A stretch of DNA of 64,000 nt. It comes from Aquatica leii. Taxonomy: Eukaryota > Arthropoda > Insecta > Coleoptera > Lampyridae. How positions within the stretch are numbered: position 1 is the first letter of the stretch; every line of letters starts with the position of its first letter. The stretch covers positions 191,650,760-191,714,759 of the forward strand of contig CM069433.1 of NCBI GenBank assembly GCA_035610365.1, in the 5' to 3' direction. Shown here in pieces: positions 10,901-19,829 of this stretch. Below the pieces are notes generated by a model. The model was not told the origin of the DNA, did not search any database, and was given only the letters and a program-made list of their open reading frames with translations. The translations under genes and the position numbers were made by a program.

Positions 10901-11389
10901 TGTGATCTGTTAATCTATACGACGAAACACATTTGCACAAACATGGCGCCGGTTAGAATATTCCTAAGTGAATAAAGACTCTTTCAAACGGAGCTCAGAA
11001 CTGCTTCTAAAAAGCACAATGCATAAGTTAAATGGAGGCTTTCACACATAGCCACTGTCACAAAATAACAGTGCTTTAGACGGTTTGGGTAGTTAGTTGG
11101 ACCGCTCGCGGCGACGACAAAATTAAACGCTGTTTGCGCTAAGACCAAAAATTAAATTGTAGGCTTCATACCTAGCTGCAGCCACACTATTGTTTTACCA
11201 GCGCGTTTGCGGTGCGTTAGTGGCGCGTTCGTAATGCTTTTGTCGTGCTTTTGTGGTTCGTTTGTGCAGTAGTTTTCAATCGACAAACAGTAAATACCGG
11301 TGATGAATTATTGGATGAAACTTTATTATATTTTATTTAGTTCTTAAAATTATTGTTCTTGTTACAGTTTACAACTCCATTCAACTAAT
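10901..11389. other. Unassigned, with a locally GC-richer patch
   Basis: Nothing coding recognised. About 11090-11275 is less AT-rich than its surroundings and contains imperfect short repeats of the gcgtttgcggtgcgttag kind. It may be part of a repeat, but no second copy was found here. Confidence 0.3.
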
Positions 11390-12010
11390 TGCTAGTACGT
11401 ATTAAATCTTTTTTATTTGCCATGGAACAGCTTCTCTATTCATAAAATATTGAGAAAGTACACGTAGAAAGTATTTCACTACGTATACTGGTTGAGAATT
11501 GTCCACTAGAATCTCGTCAACTGAACCATTTACACTAATTGTATCTTCAAACTTGCAAGAATCTCTTTTTTTACAAAGTTATGCAGTAGGTAGCATTTGA
11601 ACATTAAGTGGACGATAAAAGGCTGTTACGTGCAAAATTTTTCTAACGTAATACCCTGTATATTAAATTGGAATTAGATTCCGGTTTTGACGCCCTCTGC
11701 CAATCTTTCCTTGTGACTGTCATTTTACGACGAAATCGTTAAGCTGTCAACTGCATAAAATGACCTGTGCCGCTTAAAGAAAATTTCGAATGACATCCTC
11801 AGTAATGGAAATCAAATTATAATTTCATTACGCTTGTAAAATAATTTAGTCGTCACAGGGTAAGATAGTTACTGCCGTTTTATTAGAATTCTTTTGTAAT
11901 TTCTTCTTAATTTGATAGCCGTTCCACCACGTTTTGGCCCACATGTTTCTATTAAATAAAGAATAATAAGGGATTAATATCGACAAATACCTTCATGGGA
12001 CGAGTATAAC

Positions 12011-12024
12011 TCTATATATAAGGC
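12011..12024 (+). promoter_or_regulatory. TATA-like box in LTR family A
   Basis: The string ctatatataag lies about 390 bp into the LTR, ahead of the palindrome and splice donor. The sibling LTR at 53826 has ctatctataag at the matching place. The position fits an RNA polymerase II promoter at the U3/R border. Prediction from sequence only. Confidence 0.5.
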
Positions 12025-12258
12025 CTACGGTTAAAACTAAAAAAACCGAAGACAATTACTTTTCTTCGAGATCCTACTCATGCGGCAAACACCTGCGAAA
12101 CCAACTTTCATTGAATGTGTATAACAGCATTCGACAATCGGGTTATGTTATGTGTACTTTCTTTTAGCAATAATTAACAATTTTGTAGATCTTGATTTCG
12201 TGAGTCATTGTATTGACACGATTTGCTACTCAAATTTATTTCAGGCTCACTTGCCGGG

Positions 12259-12302
12259 GAAAACGTTTTCTTCGACCAAGTAAGTACTGGATTGTGGGTA
12301 AG
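12259..12302 (+). promoter_or_regulatory. 12-bp palindrome and splice-donor-like site in LTR family A
   Basis: GAAAACGTTTTC (12259-12270) is a perfect palindrome, followed 27 bp later by GTAAG (12298-12302). The same palindrome and 27-bp spacing recur in the LTRs at 44896-44907, 41319-41330 (minus strand) and 54457-54468. LTR family B has a different perfect palindrome at 57147-57158 and a GTAAGT 20 bp downstream. Confidence 0.6.
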
Positions 12303-13115
12303 TTTATTTAATTATTTTATCGCTGTCAGAAAGGTCGCTCACGGAGCTTTGGCTAGTGTTAATTCCGTAATTACTATCATTGTTTTATTACCATTAAAGT
12401 AGTTTCATTAATTATTTTGTGTGTATCGCATGCTGTGTACAAACAATATTTACTACGCAATTTTCTTCGCTGTTTGCTTCGACTTAACTTACATATGTAT
12501 TGTGTGTTTGCCGATACTGCTGGCATTTATGCACTGAAAATTAGATATACTTGTGTTAATCATCTACGTCACTAAATTAAAGTTTTTATACCTGTTAATC
12601 TTTCTTTTATGGTAACATACCTTTCTCTATTATTGTGGTTACCCAAACAGAGGTAACAAGGATTACGAACCTAAAAATTAGTTACAAGTTTGGACCGTCT
12701 GACCGTGATCGAGGCAGAAGTGTTAATTAGGATTGATCTGGCGCCCTTAAGTATAATTTCCTGGAACCTCTCCTATTTCCGACTGTGTGAGTTGGCCGTG
12801 CAAGGTTCATAAGACCTAAAGCTTGTAACAAGGCACTCCACTTTTTATTAAATATCCCACAAGTGCATCCAATGTATTTTCTTGCTTGTGTTAAACAATA
12901 ATTAAATACCTTTTTTTACAGTCAACAATTTACCCCCAAATGGTTTCAAAAGGAACTGGGATAAATCGAATCCTTCATCTTCTATAATTACGTAAAGAAT
13001 TCTATCAGGTCTTCATCTGAAAGAGATCTTATTGTGGGTAATTTACAACGTAAAGTTCTTAAATGTACTTGAATCAGACGATTTCCCTGGTGCACCTACA
13101 TTGAGGTATAAAAAT

Positions 13116-13860
13116 TTGTAGTTAGAATCAAGTAGAAGAATAAACAAAATGTTTATAATTGAAGTTTAATGATGCACTGCCTTCAGGTTTAATCACTGGT
13201 ATCTGTTTCCATCTTTTGCTGCCACAAGGTAAGCCTTGTAATAAATGACGTAAAAAAGTGAAGAATTAAGTAGCAATGTAGAAAATGAAAACGAACTTCC
13301 AAATAAACAAAGATGAATTCAGGAAAAAAAACATCAAAAAAATGAATTGATGGCCATTTTTAGAGCAAAATATTTGCTTCACGAACTAAAAGTAACATAG
13401 AAGACAATACCTACATCACAATTTAAAAACGTTTTCATACCATATAGAATTAAATCTAAAAGGCCAATTACTAAATTGTTTTTCTTCAGTGAAACAATCG
13501 GTGTTTGCTTCTTCTTCGGTTCAAAATTATCTTTCATTGTTTTACCAATAACTAGTACCTTTGTCGATTTACTCTCATTATCCTACTCCGCAATCAAATC
13601 TGACACCATCAGTCAACCTTTCCACTGTTACACAACAATGTTAAGAAAATCAAGTTCGTTCGTGTTACCCATCACTCCAAACTCGTATTGAAACTCTTTG
13701 TAACTCTAGCAAATTTTCAGACTTATTCAAAAACGGATAACATATCGTTTAATTATTTTTTGATAATGTAGTTTATGCCAAGTAATAATATATAAGTTTA
13801 ACTTTATTCGTTGCCATTTGGCTTACAAAATTGATCGTGTTGTCTATACATATATACTAC
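13116..13860. other. Unassigned AT-rich stretch
   Basis: No motif recognised. The open frame 13476-13691 is low-complexity and unlike any family I know. The end at about 13850-13862 abuts the A-tract of the downstream minus-strand LINE. Confidence 0.4.
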
Positions 13861-13866
13861 TTTTTT

Positions 13867-14304
13867 TTATCCCTTCTCTCCCCTTAGCTTTTTCCTCCTG
13901 CTCCATACTTCCTCCATCCATTCCGCTCCTTTTCCGTTTTCATCTAAGATTTCCACTATTTTCATCACCTCTTCTCTTAGTTCTCTGCATTTCTTTCTCA
14001 TGTGGTTAAGGTCTTCCGTTTCTTCTCCACATAGCCTGCACAACTTTTCTGGTTCTTCTTTCCAATATTTGTTCCCTAACTCCTCGTTGCCACATCTGAA
14101 CCTTGCTACCATTTTTTTCCTTTTGTTGCTTTTAATCTCTCTATCTTTTAAATATTCCGGCACCCCTTCACCCTTGATATCTTTATAATTCCTATTATAT
14201 CTGCTCTTTTTTATCTTTGTCCATCTTTCTTGTTTTTCGATGTCTCTATCTCTCCTTATTATTTCTTCCCTTATCCCTACTCTCTCTTCTCTTAATCTCT
14301 CCAC
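13867..14304 (-). pseudogene. LINE-A ORF2 C-terminal zinc-knuckle domain
   Basis: 145 codons, opening in another frame from the RT stretch and ending at the oligo-A. Near residue 90 it has CRLCGEETEDLNHMRKKC, a C-x2-C-x8-H-x4-C knuckle typical of the C-terminus of insect LINE ORF2 proteins, preceded by MVARFRCGNEELGNKYW. The knuckle is thought to bind nucleic acid during target-primed reverse transcription. Confidence 0.75.
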
Positions 14305-14308
14305 TTCT

Positions 14309-15602
14309 TCACTTGCGTACCCGTTTCTTTTCTTCTCTGCCCTCTTGCCCGTACTTTACTTTCCCTCCCTTTATCTCTTTCCAACATTCTTGCAGTATTT
14401 TGCAATCTGTTCTTTCCCTCATTTCTTCCTCGTATTTTATTGCTCTTTTTCCTGTCTCTACCTTTATTTTTTGTATCTCTACCTCCTCTCTCACAATATA
14501 CCCCGGTGTATCCCTGTCCAATCCTAACACCCATCTCCAGTATTTTTCCTGTAGCCCCTCTACCTCCCTCCACTCCTTCCAGCCCCATATTTCCGCTCCA
14601 TACATTACCACCCCCTTTATTAATTTTTCGAACAACAATTTTCTTTTTTTATATCCATCTTGAATACTCTTTCCCCCACACCCCAGACTTGTCCTATTAG
14701 CCTGTTTCCTTTCTTCACCCTTTCCTTTATGTGTTCTCCCTCTTTATTATCCTGTTTCATCGTGTAGCCCAGGTATGTAAATTCCTTCACTTGTTGCACT
14801 TTCTCATCACTCCATCTCCACTCCTCTCTTTTTCTTTTCCCCCTCCTTTTCTAAATATCATTATCTTTGTTTTCTCCGTGTTTACTTCCATTTCTTTTTT
14901 TCATATATTTTTCTAGCGTTTTCATCATCTCTTTCATTTCCTTTTCCTCCTTAGCCACCAGCACTATGTCATCCGCATACGCCAACGACCATACCTTAGC
15001 TTTCCCTACCACTATCCCTCCTGTCTGTTGTCCTCTCATTGTCTCTTCCAGATCCCCCGTATATACCGAGAACAGGCTTGGGCTCAGTGGACATCCCTGC
15101 CTCAACCCTCTCTTTGTTATGAATTTCTCACTCTCTTCCCCATTCACTTTAACCCTGCTTCTCGTTTCTTCGTATATTTCCTCTATTCTTTGTATTAATC
15201 TTTCATTGATTTTTTTTTCTTTTCATATATTCCCACAGCTTTTCCCTATTCACTTTGTCAAAAGCAGCTTTTAGATCTACGAATAGTGCCAACATTTTCC
15301 CTCTTTTTTTTTCTAGTTCTTTATTTGCTACGTGTTTTAGTATATATATGTTGTCTATCGCCCTTCTTCCTTTTCTGAATCCCGCTTGTCCGTCTGGTAC
15401 CAAACTTCTTTCCTCTATTTCCTTCTGTAGTCTTTCTTGCAGTATTGTCGCGTACAATTTGTATGCCGTGCTCAATAATGTTACCCTTATATTTCTCCAC
15501 TTTATTTTTTTTGCCTTTTTTATGTATTGGGCATATTCTTCCCTCTCTCCATCTCTCTGGAAATCCTTCCTCTTTCCATATTTTGTTTAGTATTTCCGTC
15601 AT
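14309..15602 (-). pseudogene. LINE-A ORF2 central: reverse transcriptase
   Basis: Reading downstream: MTEILNKIWKEEGFPERWRE with ICPIHKKG (RT block 0/1), a frameshift, then LLSTAYKLYATILQERL-like residues, LVPDGQAGFRKGR, ALFVDLKAAFDKV (block 3 with catalytic Asp), LRQGCPLSPSLFSVY (block 4), and AYADDIVLVAKEEKEM with the YADD box at 14968-14979. Then VMYGAEIWGWKEWREVEGLQ and YWRWVLGLDRDTPGY (thumb and connection). The blocks are in the usual LINE order. At least three frame changes separate the open stretches 15602-15321, 15475-15203, 15147-14851 and 14638-14309, so this copy is inactive. Confidence 0.88.
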
Positions 15603-17123
15603 CCTTTTTGCTACATTTTCTCCCCCGTATATCCACTCTTCTCCCTGTATCCCATCTTCTCCTGTCGCCTTTCCTTTTTTATATTCTTTATCGGCTCTAT
15701 TACTTCTTCTTCCCTTATTCTATCCCTATCTCCTTCTTCTTGTCTTCCTACCGCGTCTTTTCCTTTTTCTTTTTCCTGCTTTTGTTCTTCCCCTCCCAAC
15801 AGGTTCCGAAAATATATCTCCCATTCTTTAATTTTTATTCCCTTTGTCGTCCTGTTTTTTTTCCTCTGCTTCTTTAGGTACTTCCATACATCTTCTGTTT
15901 TTATACCTTTAATCTGCTCCTCTTGTTTCTTTTTGTTTTCCTCCTTCTTTCTGTCGCATGTTTTTTTGTATATTTTTACTGCTTCTTTGTATTCTTCTTT
16001 TTCTTTCTTTCCTTTTTCCACTGTCTTAATGCTCTTCTTGCATTTTTCTTTGCTTCCTTGCATTCCTTATCCCACCATTTCTTCCATCCAGTTTTCTCCC
16101 CTTCCATTTTCTAAATCTGACTCTATCTGTTGCTTTCTCCATCATCTCTCTCATTTCCTCTACACTTTCTTGTAATTCCTTCCCTATCCATGCCGTTTTC
16201 CCTATTCTCTCTTTATATCTTTTTATACTCTCTTCTGTACACTTTTTTTAGTTATGTACTTCTCCTCTTCCTCTCTCTCTTCTCTTTCCTTTCCTTCCAT
16301 TGTCAATTCCAGTGGTTGATGGTCTGACTCTACCCTTTCTCCCACCTTAAATGTCTTTACCTTTTCTGCGGCCTCTTCATTTGTCATTACAAAATCTATT
16401 ATTGATTCTCCCCTTCCTCCTATGTACGGAAATTCCCCCTTTCCATCTTCTTCTCTGTTCCCGTTTCCCACCCTTTTTCGTTGCACAATTCCAGCAGTTC
16501 TTCTCCCTCTTTATTTATCACCTTGTCCTTTGTTTGTCTCTTTCCCGTCCCTTTTCTTTCTTGTATTCTCCCCTCTTCCCTTATTCTTGCGTTGAAGTCC
16601 CCTCCTACTATTATCAATCCCTCTTCCCTCTCTTCTATGTTTTTCCTTGTCTCTTTCATTCTACTGCTATAAACCGTCACTACTTTTATTTTTGTTTTTC
16701 CCCACTGTATGTTCCTTTCTACAACTCCTCTTCTCTGTTGCACTTTCTCTTTCTTTTCCTGGCTCAACCATTTTTTCTTATTCCCGTTATTATCCCCCTT
16801 TGCTCTCCCTTTTTCTTTTCTCTTTCTGCATGTTGCACCACCCACTCAAATTCCTCCGGCAACTCTTTTTCCCACCACTCCCATTCTTTTTCTTACATCC
16901 ATGTTTCCTGTAATCCCACTACATCCTGTTCCTTGATGTACTTCCAGAAATCATGTTCCTTGTTTTTTATTCCCGCTACGTTCCAAAGCAATACTCTCAG
17001 CTCACTCACCTCGCCCTGTGCTTCTTCCTTACTTTCTTTTTTTCTTCCTTCTTTTTCTTTTCCATTTCCATCTCTCATTATTCCTTTTCTTTGCCATTTC
17101 GTCAACTCTCTCTCCTTTACCAC
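15603..17123 (-). pseudogene. LINE-A ORF2 N-terminal: AP-endonuclease and linker
   Basis: From Met at 17123, after a basic leader, the protein reads LRVLLWNVAGIKNKEHDFWK and VVGLQETW, the first strands of the exonuclease-endonuclease-phosphatase fold with the N and E metal-site residues. A TAA follows just after at about 16896. Further on come VVGGDFNARI (D and N catalytic block), GEFPYIGGRGESIIDFVMT (S/T-I-D-F block) and VESDHQPLEL (SDH block). So all five endonuclease motifs can be seen, but across at least three frames. The lysine- and glutamate-rich linker extends to about 15611. The nuclease would nick target DNA to prime reverse transcription. Confidence 0.8.
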
Positions 17124-17760
17124 CCCCCTTTGCCCTTTGGTTTTTTGCCTTTTGGTTCCCCAATTTCTCTCCTCTTTCTCTGCTCATTCCCCTATCCTTG
17201 TCGTTCCATATGTATCTGTCTCCGTCTATCTCCATTTTTCTGTACCCTACCCATACTCTTTTTCCTTCCGCTCTTTTTTCCACCGCTATGTTGATTATTT
17301 CTCTTTGCACTCTTCTTTCCTCCCATGTCAAATCGTGACTTATATATATTCTTGTATTCTTTAATTTCTTCTTCTCCGCCATTACCTTCTGTTTTTCCTC
17401 CCAACCTCCGATTTCCGCCACCACTAACTCATTTTTCTTCTTTTTGTTTATTACTGTCACTTTTTTCACCTCTACTTTTACATTTAAATTTTCTTCCAGC
17501 ATCACTGCTAAATCTTTTTGTGGTTTTTCACTTCTCCACCCTTTTATCACAATATTATTCTTTCTTTTCCATCTTTCCTCGTCTTCCGCTTTTTTCTCCA
17601 GTTTTTCTATTCTCTCCACCAGTTTCTCTTTTTCTTTCTCCCACTTCTTTTCTCTTTCTCCCATTTCTTTTTTCATTTCTTTGATTTCTTGTCTTATTCC
17701 TTGCATATTTTCTTCCATCTGTTTCATCATTTCTCTCATTAATTTTTTTAACTCCTCCAT
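17029..17760 (-). CDS. LINE-A ORF1: coiled-coil nucleic-acid-binding protein
   Basis: 243 codons open without a stop. Residues 1-60 are a strongly heptad-like coiled coil rich in E, K and M (from MEELKKLMREMMKQMEE to KLVERIEKLEKKAEDE). This is followed by an RRM-like region of the type seen in L1-class ORF1 proteins (NNIVIKGW, then VKVEVKKVTVI, LVVAEIGGWEEKQKVM) and a C-terminal RIYISHDLTWEERRVQREI block, then a basic tail. Such proteins form trimers and coat the element RNA. The Met at 17760 is the first good start; an upstream reading in the same frame continues without ATG, so the true N-terminus may be longer. The 3' end overlaps the ORF2 start at 17123. Confidence 0.7.
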   Translation of the reverse strand: MEELKKLMREMMKQMEENMQGIRQEIKEMKKEMGEREKKWEKEKEKLVERIEKLEKKAEDEERWKRKNNIVIKGWRSEKPQKDLAVMLEENLNVKVEVKKVTVINKKKKNELVVAEIGGWEEKQKVMAEKKKLKNTRIYISHDLTWEERRVQREIINIAVEKRAEGKRVWVGYRKMEIDGDRYIWNDKDRGMSRERGEKLGNQKAKNQRAKGGGKGERVDEMAKKRNNERWKWKRKRRKKKRK

Positions 17761-18050
17761 TTCTTTCCTTCCTCCTTCTGTTCTTGAGGTTTTTCCTTCG
17801 CTCTCCTCCGATATCTTTTTAATGTCTGGTGATCTTATTGTTTTCTTTCCTCTTTCAAATATTTGTTGCCTTTTTTTCCTCTTCCTCTCTCTCTCTTTTA
17901 TTCATCCCTTTCCCCCTTTTGTTATTACTTATTTATTTATTTATTTTTTTTTTTTTAATTTAGTTTTTTATTTAATTTTTTTTTCTTTATTAATTTTTTT
18001 AAATTTATTGTTATTATGATTCTTTCTAATTGTATTTAATTAAAGCCCGC

Positions 18051-18945
18051 CACAAATATTAGAAAAAGTATATAAATAAAAGTTTGTATTTCACTGTTAT
18101 CAAAAGCGCGCGCTTGACCTTTAAACTAGACCACGATATCCGCTCGCATTCGCACACGTTATCTGAGCCACCTATATCTTCTTATCCTTAATTTTAATGT
18201 ACTTATTTACTACTCACATTAAAACTGTACTTCTAATCATTTCTTCAACTTCACAATCCTCAACACGCACACGTCAATTAATTGCTGTAAATCACTTTAA
18301 ATTACACAAAACTCCGCACTACTATTAAACACGTCCTCACTCAACCACCTTCAAAACACGAATCCCAAGTAATAATATTTTTATATAATAAATATGTACC
18401 ACTGAAAATTTATTATTAAATATCAAAGCCTATTTCTTGTTTGGTGAAATGCTTTATCTCATAACAGTGTTTTATTTTTGAATGTCAATCCTAATTTTTG
18501 TAAAAGTTCTTTAAATAAATTTTGAGGCATACAAAAGTATAAAACCTTTTTTTCTTCGTTCCCGTGAAAATTGTTAAATAAGTTGTGAAACTGTCCTCGA
18601 TGCAGTGTTTCTAAATAGAGTGGATAGACCCAGAATATTTCCTTTGTTTCTGAATAGCTCCGTGTGAAGGAGCTCTAAACGAGCATGTACCACTGCACTC
18701 AATGTACATATGTCAACACATTTAATATATATATGACAGTGTAGTCTATTGTTTTCGTGGTTATAAAATAATATGTTGCCGTTCCTTTTTGAAGATAAAT
18801 TACAAAAATAAATTATTCTTTTATCGATAAAACTAGGTTTGCAGAAAATTGTTTTTGACAGGAACAGTTATTTAAAGAAAACAAGAGCCAAAGATTTCAC
18901 ATTCTTTGTAAAGAGGGCACCTCATTTTTTTAAATTATTTTTTTC
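18051..18945. other. Unassigned; probable LINE-A 5' flank, then AT-rich DNA
   Basis: The start may include the LINE-A 5' UTR (oligo-T and tttattta repeats at about 17930-18010). A short less AT-rich patch lies at about 18105-18180. I recognise no gene. Confidence 0.35.
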
Positions 18946-18949
18946 CTAC

Positions 18950-19820
18950 AACTTAATGTTACTGATGAAACGAAAAGTGCCCTAAGACGTATTGTGCATT
19001 CGTCCTTTTTACGTAACGAACCGCCAACAGTGCAGAAATTTAATAAAGATGGTAATCTGCCAAACGTTAAGTTATGTTATAAACATTGTGGAAAGACATT
19101 GGGTTTAGGTTAATTGAACAAACAAAGGTGTATTGTGTTTGTAACATACGTTATTTTATAGGTACAAAAAATCGCAACAGTAAAAAAATTATATCATAGC
19201 ATGGAGAAGACGATTCCTTCGTAAAATAGAAAAGTATAGGGAAGAAAGCAAGAAAATATATTATTTGGACAAAACTTGGGTTAACGCCGATCATGTAACT
19301 ACAAAAATTGGAACAGCTGTAACGACAAGCCTGTTTCTAAATTATTTACTAGACTTACGTATAGCATTAAATACTAGATTTGTTAAAAATGGTTTGTTTA
19401 TTTTTGAATTAAAAAAACTACCACGAAGAAATAAATTCTGGGGTATTCAAAAACTGGATGGAATCGATGCTATGTAACTTAGAAAAAACTGCTGTAATTG
19501 TGTCAGATAATTCTTCATATGATAGCAGAAAAGTTGTGCTACGATTGCCACTATATCACTGTTAGTTGAATCCCATTGAATTAATACGGGCACATTTAAA
19601 AAGAGAGTTGCTACAAAAAAGATAATATAAAGTAAAGGATGTTACAAATATATTTCTTAAAGCAGTAGTCAATGTTTCTGCAGATAATTAGAAAAAATCT
19701 ATAGAGCATATAATTAAAGTAGAACAATAAATGTGGCAGGCAGATCTCACATTAGAAGTTATAGTTAAACTTGTAAAATTGGGCAATGAATCTTCTACAT
19801 CAGAGTCCGCTTCTGCATAA
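18950..19820 (+). pseudogene. IS630/Tc1-type DDE transposase, decayed
   Basis: Starts with an HTH-like stretch (TKSALRRIVHSSFLRNEPPT, about 18975-19035). The DDE core begins RRRFLRKIEKYREESKKIYYLDKTWVN at about 19206-19285, with the catalytic Asp in YLD-x-TW. FELKKLPRRNKFWGIQKL, VIVSDNSSYDSRKV (second Asp, about 19497-19535) and LPLYHCxLNPIELIxAHLKRE (third acidic residue, about 19543-19605) follow, then IEHIIKVEQ-MWQADL. This matches an abundant insect transposase family whose members have LDETW, DNASYHS and NPIELIWAQ blocks. Several stops and one large mid-domain deletion make it dead. No terminal repeats found. Confidence 0.75.
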
Positions 19821-19829
19821 ATTTTTATT

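Larger units (their letters stand above)
11624..12830 (+). mobile_element. Solo LTR, family A (copy 1)
   Basis: 1207 bp, beginning TGTTACGTGC and ending CTTGTAACA, flanked by a perfect 4-bp target duplication AGGC (11620-11623 and 12831-12834). A 4-bp duplication and TG...CA ends suit a Gypsy-type LTR. It sits inside the Harbinger transposase. It is nearly colinear with the solo LTR at 53826-55051 and shares blocks with those at 40558, 44167 and 63702. No internal retrotransposon sequence adjoins it, so it is a solo LTR formed by LTR-LTR recombination. Likely promoter and splice signals are listed separately. Confidence 0.9.
11390..13115 (-). pseudogene. PIF/Harbinger (HARBI1-like) transposase, split by a solo LTR
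   Basis: On the minus strand, 13110 to 12835 reads LNVGAPGKSSDSSTFKNFTL, the second catalytic block (G-x-x-S/H-D-x-x-V/T-F) of the HARBI1 DDE nuclease, then VIIEDEGFDLSQFLLKPFGGK, matching the third block (GDxAF-L--Y-L-PY), then RKYIGCTCGIFNKKWSAFYRPLN, the conserved RAR-x-V-E-x-x-F-G-I-L-x-x-R/KW region. Beyond the LTR, 11623 to 11390 continues with VKYFLRVLSQYFMNREAVPWQ, the family's Asp/Asn-YF-xxx-G/E-xVPWQ C-terminus. The protein would cut and paste a Harbinger element. It is broken by frameshifts as well as by the insertion of 11624-12830. Confidence 0.75.
13862..18050 (-). mobile_element. Near-full-length non-LTR retrotransposon (LINE-A)
   Basis: A minus-strand LINE with a coiled-coil ORF1 (17760-17029) and an ORF2 encoding AP-type endonuclease, reverse transcriptase and a C-terminal CCHC knuckle (17123-13867). 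The ORF2 stop TAA runs straight into an oligo-A (13863-13870), so there is almost no 3' UTR. ORF2 starts inside ORF1 (about 95 bp overlap). Codons are extremely purine-rich on the coding strand, hence the 4-kb pyrimidine tract on the plus strand. ORF2 is broken by several frameshifts and stops. I cannot fix the clade; an insect R1/Jockey/L1-like group element is likely. Confidence 0.88.

Noticed and set aside
11624..12830. Reading the family A units as DNA transposons because of the TGTTAC/GTAACA inverted ends
   Set aside because: The inverted match is only six bases, the rest of the ends does not pair, and TG...CA with a 4-bp duplication, a TATA-like box and a splice donor is more like an LTR.
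14217..14663. Long plus-strand open frames rich in S, F, P and L between 13.8 and 18.0 kb, including a 337-codon one at 16351-17364
   Set aside because: They are antisense shadows of LINE-A, caused by its pyrimidine-rich complementary strand. Their sequence is low-complexity and has no family motif, while the minus strand gives ordered endonuclease and RT blocks.
16223..18050. A possible host gene with a coiled coil (17029-17760)
   Set aside because: It is followed, with overlap, by an endonuclease-RT ORF on the same strand, so it is the LINE's ORF1.
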